Assembly: GCA_947176425.1 (NCBI GenBank)
Contig: CAMWQV010000206.1
Span: 1 to 5,099 of the forward strand
DNA from: an uncultured Clostridia bacterium
GTDB taxonomy: Bacteria; Bacillota; Clostridia; Oscillospirales; Oscillospiraceae
Reading direction: 5' to 3'
Length of the DNA: 5,099 nucleotides
Shown here: one piece after another, positions 1-4,912 of the stretch
Numbering within the stretch: position 1 is the first letter of the stretch
How the letters are laid out: the number at the start of each line of letters is the position of its first letter
Notes under the pieces: model-generated
Database searches by the model: none
The model's input: the letters and a program-made list of their open reading frames with translations, nothing else
Told to the model about the DNA's origin: nothing
Position numbers and translations under genes: made by a program

Positions 1-263
1 GAATTAATGAGTACTATACCATCACAGCGTCGCCGGAGTTTCGGGAACTGGAACGGCTCCGGGAGAAGGCCAGGCATGACGAGGCACAGGCGTTGTATTA
101 TGCAGAACAAAAAGGCATCCAAAAGGGCAGACAAGAGGGCATATCTGAGCGGAACATAGAAATTGCCCGAAACGCGCTGCAAAAGAAGATGTCCATTGAT
201 GATATTGTGGATATTACAGGTCTCACTTATGAGGAAGTAGAGAATCTGCGCAAAGGTTATTAA
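1..263 (+). CDS. Rpn-family recombination-promoting nuclease / putative transposase, C-terminal end (partial)
   Basis: This is the last 86 codons of an open frame entering from the left edge; the first whole codon is at base 3 and the stop is TAA at 261-263. The residues are strongly hydrophilic and probably helical. They include a run of charged Lys/Gln/Gly/Arg repeats (KGIQKGRQEGISERN) followed by a short tail (MSIDDIVDITGLTYEEVENL). That combination is typical of the C-terminal tail of Rpn / PD-(D/E)XK-family 'transposase' proteins in clostridia. In that family the catalytic nuclease domain is N-terminal, so here it lies outside the window. Family members are DNA endonucleases linked to RecA-independent recombination; several are solitary and not in mobile elements. 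The assignment rests only on tail pattern, so the nuclease activity and intactness of the gene cannot be judged. A hairpin terminator follows 29 bases after the stop. Confidence 0.72.
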   Translation, partial: INEYYTITASPEFRELERLREKARHDEAQALYYAEQKGIQKGRQEGISERNIEIARNALQKKMSIDDIVDITGLTYEEVENLRKGY

Positions 264-292
264 CTGAGCTGTCTTGCGGACAAAACAACGAT

Positions 293-330
293 CCCCTGTC
301 CTTGTATCATGCAAGGTCAGGGGTATTTTT
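293..330 (+). terminator. Intrinsic terminator after the Rpn-family gene
   Basis: CCCCTGTCCTTG (293-304) pairs with CAAGGTCAGGGG (312-323), a 12-position stem with one T-T mismatch (299/317) and a 7-base loop, followed by TATTTTT. It lies between the converging Rpn-family and acetyltransferase genes. On the minus strand the same stem has an A-run before it and only a broken T-tract (ATCGTTGTTTTG) after it. It may therefore stop both directions, but it is clearly best suited to the plus strand. Confidence 0.85.
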
Positions 331-347
331 GTGCAATTTATAAATAA

Positions 348-818
348 TTAAAGAATCTGCTCCATCCCGATTTTCTGCTGCTGCAAGCCGCATTTCTCAT
401 AAAACCGCATGGCGCCGGGGTTGCAGGACCACACGTTCAGCGTGACGTTATAGCAGCCGGTGCGCCGCGCCAGGTCCAGCACCGCCTGATACAGCTCGTT
501 CCCCACGCCCGTACCGCGGCAGGACTCATCCACGCAGAGGTCGTCCAGATAGAGCGTCGTCATGTCGTTGAAAGAACCTTCGTTTTTATGGTACTGGTAC
601 ACACAGAACGCGTAGCCCGCGACCCAGCCGGTTTCGTCCTCGGCGACTAAAATCGGACGGTCTTGATCTTGCAGCAGTTCCCGCAGTTCTTCATCATCAT
701 ATTTCCGTCCGCCATCCCGGAACAGGTCCGGACGGCCCGTATTGTGTACCCGGCAGACTTGCAGCAGCAAACTGCCCAGTCTTGCAATATCCTTTTCTTC
801 CGCTTGTCTGATTTTCAT
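348..818 (-). CDS. GNAT-family N-acetyltransferase
   Basis: This 156-residue protein has the size and pattern of a single-domain GCN5-related acetyltransferase, which moves acetyl from acetyl-CoA to an amine. The N-terminus (MKIRQAEEKDI) is a typical beta-1/alpha-1 opening. The strand at about 89-97 (LYLDDLCVD) leads into motif A, R101-G-T-G104-V-G106, the acetyl-CoA pyrophosphate loop. The C-terminal motif B region has N133-P-G-A-M-R-F-Y140 and E-K-C-G144. All family landmarks are present, so the enzyme appears intact. The substrate cannot be told; the RPD-x-F stretch near residues 29-33 occurs in many uncharacterised GNATs. The gene starts 5 bases after the tcdA stop codon. Its ribosome binding site (AAAGGAC, 828-834) overlaps the end of tcdA, so the two are almost surely co-transcribed and perhaps translationally coupled. 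The stop is TAA at 348-350. Confidence 0.93.
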   Translation of the reverse strand: MKIRQAEEKDIARLGSLLLQVCRVHNTGRPDLFRDGGRKYDDEELRELLQDQDRPILVAEDETGWVAGYAFCVYQYHKNEGSFNDMTTLYLDDLCVDESCRGTGVGNELYQAVLDLARRTGCYNVTLNVWSCNPGAMRFYEKCGLQQQKIGMEQIL

Positions 819-823
819 GGTTT

Positions 824-1561
824 TTATGTCCTTTCGTTTAATTTTTCATTTATGAGGTCCCCGGCCAGATCCATCACGACCGCGCCGCCCATGAGCACGC
901 CCGCCGCCGGAGGCACCCAGGGAACGCTGCCCGGCACGCTGCGGCGTCCAGGGGGAGGCGTTTCCAGCGGGGCGCAGGGGACCGCTTCCTCCGGACTGTA
1001 TACGACTTTCAAATGCCGGATTCCGCGCCGTCCCAGTTCCCGGCGCATGACCCGTGCCAGAGGACAGCCGTAAGTTTTGCTTAAATCCGTTACTTCCAGT
1101 TTGGACGGGTCCAGCTTGTTTCCGGTACCCAGCGCCGATATGACAGGGATGTTTCGTTCCAGCGTCCGGCAGATCAAGTCCACTTTGCACGCCACCAGAT
1201 CGATTGCGTCCGCCAGGTAATCGAACGCCCCGAAAAACGCCGCCTCCGTATCCCTGTCATACCGCATTTTCAAGGGATGGACCTTGCAGGCGGGGTTGAT
1301 ATCCACAACGCGGCGCGCTAAAACTTCGGCTTTCGGCAGTCCAACCGTCGAACTGAGCGCGCCTGACTGCCGGTTGATGTTGCTCTCGCTGAAACAGTCC
1401 TCATCCACCAAAGTCAGTTCCCCCACGCCGGACCGTGCCAGCACTTCCGCGGCCCAGCTGCCGACGCCGCCCAGTCCCACAACGCACACATGGGCTGCTG
1501 CCAGACGTTCCATTGCCGCCGGTCCCAACAGCATTTCATTCCGCAAAAAACGCTCTGTCAT
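824..1561 (-). CDS. tcdA: tRNA threonylcarbamoyladenosine dehydratase (ThiF/E1-like superfamily)
   Basis: This is a 245-residue ThiF/MoeB/E1-like enzyme of the TcdA (YgdL/CsdL) group. The group uses ATP to dehydrate and cyclise t6A to ct6A at position 37 of ANN-decoding tRNAs in the cytoplasm. The Rossmann nucleotide loop is G29-L-G-G-V-G-S35. D53 ends the second strand (LVDED). The N61-I-N-R64-Q motif and K77 are the expected ATP-contacting residues, and A117-D-A-I-D121 region matches the family's conserved Asp site. The stretch SKTYGCPLARVMRRELGRRG (161-180) and the later SVPGSVPWVPPAAG (208-221) are typical TcdA-specific regions. The frame stays open upstream to 1741, but the true start is ATG at 1561: an AAGGAGG sequence sits 6 bases before it, and the upstream extension would overlap the terminator and the isomerase gene. 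E. coli TcdA has about 268 residues, so this is slightly short but complete. It is followed directly by the GNAT gene. Confidence 0.95.
   Translation of the reverse strand: MTERFLRNEMLLGPAAMERLAAAHVCVVGLGGVGSWAAEVLARSGVGELTLVDEDCFSESNINRQSGALSSTVGLPKAEVLARRVVDINPACKVHPLKMRYDRDTEAAFFGAFDYLADAIDLVACKVDLICRTLERNIPVISALGTGNKLDPSKLEVTDLSKTYGCPLARVMRRELGRRGIRHLKVVYSPEEAVPCAPLETPPPGRRSVPGSVPWVPPAAGVLMGGAVVMDLAGDLINEKLNERT
828..834 (-). promoter_or_regulatory. Ribosome binding site of the GNAT gene, inside the end of tcdA
   Basis: On the minus strand AAAGGAC lies about 9 bases before the ATG at 818 and falls within the last codons of tcdA. This supports the chosen start and suggests coupling to tcdA translation. 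Confidence 0.75.
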
Positions 1562-1567
1562 TCTGTT

Positions 1568-1574
1568 CCTCCTT
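1568..1574 (-). promoter_or_regulatory. Strong ribosome binding site that fixes the tcdA start
   Basis: On the minus strand AAGGAGG lies 6 bases before the ATG at 1561. It rules out the longer open frame that reaches back to 1741. It begins only 3 bases after the T-tract of the preceding terminator. Confidence 0.9.
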
Positions 1575-1577
1575 ATG

Positions 1578-1615
1578 AAAAACAGTCCCGGAAGACTGAC
1601 TGCCTCCGGGACTGT
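1578..1615 (-). terminator. Intrinsic terminator between the isomerase gene and tcdA
   Basis: On the minus strand ACAGTCCCGGA (1615-1605) pairs perfectly over 11 bases with TCCGGGACTGT (1592-1582) around a 12-base loop. The last stem base and the bases after it give TTTTT. It starts 5 bases after the isomerase stop codon and ends just before the tcdA ribosome binding site. As a terminator it is well formed; how completely it stops transcription into tcdA is not visible. Confidence 0.88.
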
Positions 1616-1620
1616 GCGTA

Positions 1621-3135
1621 TCACGCGCCGATTGCGTTCATGCCGCTTGCATTGACTTCGGACGTTACGCTGTTTGTGGTCTCGTCGTACCAGATGCTGT
1701 AAGCGTCTGAAACCATATCGCTCTCGCAGGCGTAGTGCCAATACTCCGTATCGCCGTAGCCGGCAAAGTACATGATATGCTGGCCGTAATCCGTCTCAAC
1801 GATGCCGGTATCGCCGGTTCTGCGGCCTGCCTCATAGCACCAGTCGTTGAAAGCCGTGGTCATAGTGCCCTTTGCCACGTCCTCATACAGACCGCCGTTG
1901 TCCTTGCTGCCCGGGTCCTGAGAATACTCCGCCGCCAGAGACGCAAAACCGTCCTCCGTGCCGTCCCACGCCGCGAAAATCTCTTCCGCTTTTGCCTTTA
2001 CCTGGCCTTCCTCGGCTTCCTCACCCTCAGCCAGCTCCAGATTGTCCTCCGTGACCAGAATATGACGGACATTATACTCTAACGCATCGTCACGGCTGCG
2101 GCTGTTGAACAGAATCACATAGTACTGACTGCCGGATTCATCCTCCACTACAGCTGCGTCGCCGTTTTTGCGGCTGCTGTCGAAAAGCCATTCGGCGTAG
2201 ACGGAAGAATTATAGGTCATCTTGTCATTGGCATAATAACCCGCGTCGTGACCGAGGGCCAGCGTTTCCAGATCGCCGCCCTCCTGATACGCCGCCAGAA
2301 TTTCATCCGCGGTTTTCTTGGCTTCTTCCTTTGCGGCTGCAATTTCTTCGTCTGTCGCTTCAATAGCATTGCCGTCCGCGTCGGTCTTGGCTTCGGGTCT
2401 GCCCGAAACGGAAACATATGCGCCGTCTACCAGATCATAATCGTTCCTGTGCTCCTCATAAAACGCCTTGATCTCATCGTCGGTAAAGCTGATGCCGTCA
2501 TAATGGCTCGTAGCATACTTGCTGGCCAGCAGGCGGTCTTTTTCACAGGCTTCAAAGACAGAAGGCGTCATAACTGCGCCGTAGATTGCGGACAGATAGG
2601 ATTTATAGGAATATCCGGCGCTGGACGCGCTGCTCTTGAGACTGTTGAGATTGCTGTTATAGGTTTCCATGTCGGATGCTTCCAGGCTCATGCCATCGGC
2701 CTGTGCTGCATTTTTCGCGGCGTGGACAAACTGCATCTGCCTGACCGCTTCTTCTTTGAAATAGTCATCCCAGGAACGCGTGGCGTCATAGGACTGGCTT
2801 TTCAGGGATTTGCTGGTATCCAGTCCGCCGAACGCCACAGTATAATAACCGTTGGTGCTGTTCAGAAAGCTCTGGTATGACTGCTGGTAATAATAGGCGG
2901 TTTCCGCCACGGTATAGTTTTTGCCGTCGATTGTGACTGCGGTCTTATTCCGTTCGATAATACCGGAGTTGTAGACCACCAGAGCAATGGCAAGGATAAT
3001 AAATGCCACCGCGCCGATACTGTACATCATAGAGGCACGTTTATCAGCGGCGAGCTGTTCGGCTTCGCGGGCGGATTTCGGATTGCTGTTCATCAGATTT
3101 TCCTGACGTTTTTTCTTTTCTCTGGATGCGCTCAT
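1621..3135 (-). CDS. Membrane-anchored PpiC/parvulin-type peptidyl-prolyl isomerase (PrsA/SurA-like foldase)
   Basis: This 504-residue protein probably helps exported proteins fold outside the membrane. A basic, Lys/Arg-rich N-terminus (1-35) precedes one hydrophobic segment at about 36-56, giving an N-in, C-out anchor. There is no lipobox cysteine, so it is not a PrsA-type lipoprotein. Residues about 65-230 are a helical SurA_N/chaperone-like region. Residues about 240-345 form a second, divergent segment with an Ala/Glu-rich helix (261-282). The parvulin domain spans about 353-460: V-R-H358-I-L, Y404-S-Q-D407-P, G414-G415, a G423-x-M-x-x-A-F429 loop and G451-Q-H453-I. An acidic stretch near 368-377 is inserted after the first strand. 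A 44-residue tail follows. The start at 3135 has GAGGA 7 bases upstream; a second ATG at codon 15 also has AGGA at good spacing. The gene has a good promoter upstream and a terminator 5 bases after the stop. Confidence 0.92.
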   Translation of the reverse strand: MSASREKKKRQENLMNSNPKSAREAEQLAADKRASMMYSIGAVAFIILAIALVVYNSGIIERNKTAVTIDGKNYTVAETAYYYQQSYQSFLNSTNGYYTVAFGGLDTSKSLKSQSYDATRSWDDYFKEEAVRQMQFVHAAKNAAQADGMSLEASDMETYNSNLNSLKSSASSAGYSYKSYLSAIYGAVMTPSVFEACEKDRLLASKYATSHYDGISFTDDEIKAFYEEHRNDYDLVDGAYVSVSGRPEAKTDADGNAIEATDEEIAAAKEEAKKTADEILAAYQEGGDLETLALGHDAGYYANDKMTYNSSVYAEWLFDSSRKNGDAAVVEDESGSQYYVILFNSRSRDDALEYNVRHILVTEDNLELAEGEEAEEGQVKAKAEEIFAAWDGTEDGFASLAAEYSQDPGSKDNGGLYEDVAKGTMTTAFNDWCYEAGRRTGDTGIVETDYGQHIMYFAGYGDTEYWHYACESDMVSDAYSIWYDETTNSVTSEVNASGMNAIGA

Positions 3136-3142
3136 AAATTGT

Positions 3143-3147
3143 TCCTC
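3143..3147 (-). promoter_or_regulatory. Ribosome binding site of the isomerase gene
   Basis: On the minus strand GAGGA sits 7 bases before the ATG at 3135, with another GGAAGG a few bases further up. It supports 3135 as the start. An internal ATG at 3093 also has an AGGA at 7 bases. Confidence 0.7.
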
Positions 3148-3235
3148 ATTCCTTCCAAAATTTTCTGACTGTTTCCTTCAGCGGGAACAGCCGTAGTATG
3201 TGTTTGTTGAGGGATATTTTTGCCCAACATATAAT

Positions 3236-3264
3236 AGTATAATAGATTATCTCCTGTTTCGCAA
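3236..3264 (-). promoter_or_regulatory. Sigma-A-type promoter of the isomerase gene
   Basis: On the minus strand the -35 box is TTGCGA (3264-3259) and the -10 box is TATACT (3241-3236), separated by exactly 17 bases. This is the best promoter match in the window. Transcription would start near 3229, giving a leader of roughly 95 bases that holds a weak CTGTTCC / GGAAACAG hairpin (around 3170-3192). Confidence 0.82.
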
Positions 3265-3305
3265 GCACAACTTGTTCCACTGGCGGAATTTTTTTTGGTT
3301 TCCGC

Positions 3306-3343
3306 AAAAAAACCAGCCGGACAACAGAGTACCCGGCTGGTTT
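3306..3343 (-). terminator. Intrinsic terminator of the alcohol dehydrogenase gene
   Basis: On the minus strand AAACCAGCCGG (3343-3333) pairs over 11 bases with CCGGCTGGTTT (3320-3310) around a 12-base loop, followed by a run of seven T (3312-3306, overlapping the end of the stem). It lies 15 bases after the dehydrogenase stop and about 40 bases before the isomerase -35 box, so it separates the two transcription units. Confidence 0.92.
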
Positions 3344-3358
3344 ATGTACAGAAAAAAA

Positions 3359-4411
3359 TCAATCTTTAGCGATTTTCACCACGGCTTTGACCACATTTGC
3401 CTTATCGCTGACGCTCTGGTCCATAGCGGACTGCATATCGTCGAAATCGAAGATATGCGTTGCCAAACCCTTCAAATTCACCCGTCCGGAGGCAACGGCG
3501 TCAATGGCCATCGGATAGATATGACGGTAACGGAAGATTGTCTTAATGGTCAGCTCTTTATCCAGCGCCATGCTGACAGGCAGGGTCAGCTCCCCGGTCT
3601 TGCTGTATCCGACCAAAACGATTGCCGCGCCTTTTTTGGTCATGGCGATTGCCTGACGTGTGGTGATCTCCGTACCGGCGGTTTCAATCACCAGATCGCA
3701 GCCTGCGCCGCCGGTCAGTTCCCTGACACGCTGCACAGCGTCCGTTTCGCTGCTGTTGATCACGCCGTCCGCGCCCAGTTCCATGGCTTTGTCCAGACGC
3801 TTCTGCATAATATCCGCCACATAGACTTTAGAAACGCCCATTGCTTTCAGCGCCATCATGGATACCAGCCCGATGCATCCGGAACCGGTTACGACAGCGG
3901 TCTGTCCGGCATGAGCTCCGCCCTGGTTCGCGGCGTGAAAGCCCACTGCCAGCGGTTCGATCAGCGCGCCCTCCAGCGTGCTCACGTTGTCCGGCAGCTT
4001 GAAGCACAGTCCCGCTTCATGGGCCACATACTCCTGAAACACGCCGTCTACGGGCGGGGTGGCAAAGAAAACCACATCCGGGCATAGATTATACCGTCCG
4101 GTCTTGCAGAACTCGCAGTGTCCGCAGGTCCTGCCCGGCTCCAACGCTACCCGGTCGCCAACTTTCAGATGCTTGACGTTCTTCCCCGCTTCCACGACCG
4201 TGCCGCCCGGTTCATGCCCCAGAACGAACGGCGGTTTTACGATAAAATCACCGATTGCGCCGGATTCATAGTAATGCAGGTCACTGCCGCAGATGCCCAC
4301 ATATTCCAGCTTTACTAATACCTCATCATCTTTCGGGACAGGGATATCCCGTTCCGTGTAGTCCATTTTGCCGGTGGCGGTCATGACGGCCACTTTCATT
4401 TTTCCTTTCAT
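3359..4411 (-). CDS. Zinc-dependent medium-chain alcohol dehydrogenase, sorbitol/xylitol dehydrogenase-like
   Basis: This 350-residue protein is a complete zinc-dependent medium-chain dehydrogenase that probably oxidises a polyol or related secondary alcohol with NAD(+). The GroES-like catalytic domain has G39-I-C41-G-S-D and G65-H66-E67, with E152 (I-E-P-L-A-V-G) as the further zinc-site residue seen in sorbitol dehydrogenases. The structural zinc lobe has all four cysteines: C96, C99, C102 and C110. The Rossmann fold has G176-S-G-C-I-G181, and D200 at the end of the second strand favours NAD over NADP. The segments SDLHYYESGAIGDF (43-56) and FRYRHIYP (293-300) match the sorbitol/xylitol dehydrogenase branch best; the exact substrate is not provable, and butanediol- or threonine-type relatives remain possible. 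AGGAG sits 9 bases before the ATG at 4411; an ATG at codon 5 has a weaker site. It is a single-gene unit with its own promoter and terminator, without a neighbouring sugar transporter or kinase. Confidence 0.94.
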   Translation of the reverse strand: MKGKMKVAVMTATGKMDYTERDIPVPKDDEVLVKLEYVGICGSDLHYYESGAIGDFIVKPPFVLGHEPGGTVVEAGKNVKHLKVGDRVALEPGRTCGHCEFCKTGRYNLCPDVVFFATPPVDGVFQEYVAHEAGLCFKLPDNVSTLEGALIEPLAVGFHAANQGGAHAGQTAVVTGSGCIGLVSMMALKAMGVSKVYVADIMQKRLDKAMELGADGVINSSETDAVQRVRELTGGAGCDLVIETAGTEITTRQAIAMTKKGAAIVLVGYSKTGELTLPVSMALDKELTIKTIFRYRHIYPMAIDAVASGRVNLKGLATHIFDFDDMQSAMDQSVSDKANVVKAVVKIAKD

Positions 4412-4420
4412 TATCAGACA

Positions 4421-4425
4421 CTCCT
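4421..4425 (-). promoter_or_regulatory. Ribosome binding site of the alcohol dehydrogenase gene
   Basis: On the minus strand AGGAG lies 9 bases before the ATG at 4411, which favours this start over the ATG at 4399. Confidence 0.7.
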
Positions 4426-4453
4426 GTTATTGATTTTTGTCCCGCTTAGGCAT

Positions 4454-4482
4454 ACGCTACCACATTTTTGAGGAAAGCGCAA
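4454..4482 (-). promoter_or_regulatory. Probable promoter of the alcohol dehydrogenase gene
   Basis: On the minus strand TTGCGC (4482-4477) and TAGCGT (4459-4454) are spaced by 17 bases, and TGG directly before the -10 box gives an extended -10 element. The -10 hexamer is poor, so this would be a weak or activated promoter. No clear operator or catabolite (cre) site is visible. An imperfect GCGG / CCGC dyad (4494-4506) lies just upstream of the -35 box. Confidence 0.5.
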
Positions 4483-4511
4483 TAGGGGCCATGGCGGAGC
4501 AGCCGCATTTT

Positions 4512-4542
4512 TTGACAACTGAAAATGATGCTTTTTTATAAA
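4512..4542 (+). promoter_or_regulatory. Candidate divergent promoter (consensus -35, wide spacer)
   Basis: A consensus TTGACA (4512-4517) is followed by TATAAA (4537-4542) with a 19-base spacer, or by the poorer TTTATA (4535-4540) with 17 bases. If used, it would fire away from the dehydrogenase towards the gene at 4913 and give a leader of more than 350 bases. A 19-base spacer is typical of MerR-type control, but no clear dyad lies in the spacer. Confidence 0.35.
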
Positions 4543-4587
4543 AATCCGCTTTATTTTCTCTGCTCAGACATAAATTGTTCCAAAATT

Positions 4588-4616
4588 TTGATTCGCAAAA
4601 AATGATTGGCTAAAAT
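4588..4616 (+). promoter_or_regulatory. Candidate promoter for the right-edge gene
   Basis: TTGATT (4588-4593) and TAAAAT (4611-4616) are 17 bases apart in an AT-rich setting. In such DNA this match is easily made by chance. If real, the transcript would carry a leader of about 290 bases before the ATG at 4913. Confidence 0.4.
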
Positions 4617-4626
4617 TGCTAAAATT
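4609..4626. repeat. Tandem 9-base direct repeat
   Basis: GCTAAAATT occurs twice, head to tail (4609-4617 and 4618-4626). It overlaps the candidate -10 box at 4611. A longer imperfect repeat is also visible: CCAAAATTTTGATTCG (4580-4595) resembles CTAAAATTTTAATTGC (4619-4634). Confidence 0.6.
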
Positions 4627-4900
4627 TTAATTGCTCACAAATAGCAAAAATAACGGCTGTCAGCTATATTGAACGGAAAATACAACAAAAAAGAGGTAAA
4701 AAAGAAAATAATTCCATATAAAATAAAAATTCGACTTGACTCCAAGATGGAGACCTTGGGAGGAGTTCGTCAAAAAAGCAAAAACAAGAAAAAATTAACG
4801 GGAAATATTAAGCAAAATTTGAGGACAAGAAAGCAAAAAATGATAGGCATAGAAATGCGGATAAGAGTATGATAAAAATGATAAAAAACACAAATCAATA

Positions 4901-4906
4901 AGGAGG
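4901..4906 (+). promoter_or_regulatory. Strong ribosome binding site of the right-edge gene
   Basis: AGGAGG (within TAAGGAGGGG) lies 6 bases before the ATG at 4913. It is the main evidence that this ATG is a real start. Confidence 0.88.
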
Positions 4907-4912
4907 GGTATC

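Larger units (their letters stand above)
4543..4900. other. AT-rich non-coding stretch with an A-rich leader on the plus strand
   Basis: I find no supportable gene between the dehydrogenase promoter region and the gene at 4913. The first part (to about 4670) is generally AT-rich and holds the short repeats and candidate promoters. From about 4670 on, the plus strand is strongly A-rich with few C. The one GC-richer island is at about 4732-4771, where CTCCAAG (4740-4746) can pair with CTTGGGAG (4755-4762) with one bulged G. An open frame from a TTG at 4669 exists here, but it lacks a ribosome binding site and encodes mostly Lys/Ile/Asn, as expected by chance from A-rich DNA. It may be an untranslated leader; no known riboswitch class is recognisable. 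Confidence 0.6.

Noticed and set aside
1562..1741. Upstream extension of the tcdA frame by 60 codons
   Set aside because: It would run through the terminator and into the isomerase gene, and its sequence does not look like TcdA. The ATG at 1561 has a strong ribosome binding site and starts with typical TcdA sequence.
2248..2880. Plus-strand open frame of 210 codons opposite the isomerase gene
   Set aside because: It is antisense to a supported gene and has no ribosome binding site or recognisable domain; it is a shadow of the coding strand.
3283..3305. GCGGAA / TTCCGC inverted repeat beside the dehydrogenase terminator
   Set aside because: The 6-bp stem has a long A/T loop and no T-tract after it on the minus strand. 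It may just extend the terminator region, so I do not call it a separate signal.
3200..4087. Plus-strand open frame of 295 codons opposite the dehydrogenase
   Set aside because: It lies antisense to a fully supported enzyme gene and crosses the terminator and isomerase promoter. Its His/Cys/Gln-rich product has no family features.
4631..4641. TTGTGAGC on the minus strand, resembling a lac-operator half-site
   Set aside because: There is no matching second half at the right distance and no LacI-type gene nearby, so chance is the simpler explanation.
4736..4771. MerR-type operator with TTGACT and a dyad
   Set aside because: No -10 box lies 19-20 bases downstream of the TTGACT, so the promoter part of a MerR site is missing.
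4669..4872. Open frame of 67 codons from a TTG in the A-rich leader
   Set aside because: It has no ribosome binding site, a Lys/Ile/Asn-rich low-complexity product and no likeness to a known family. A-rich DNA gives such frames by chance.
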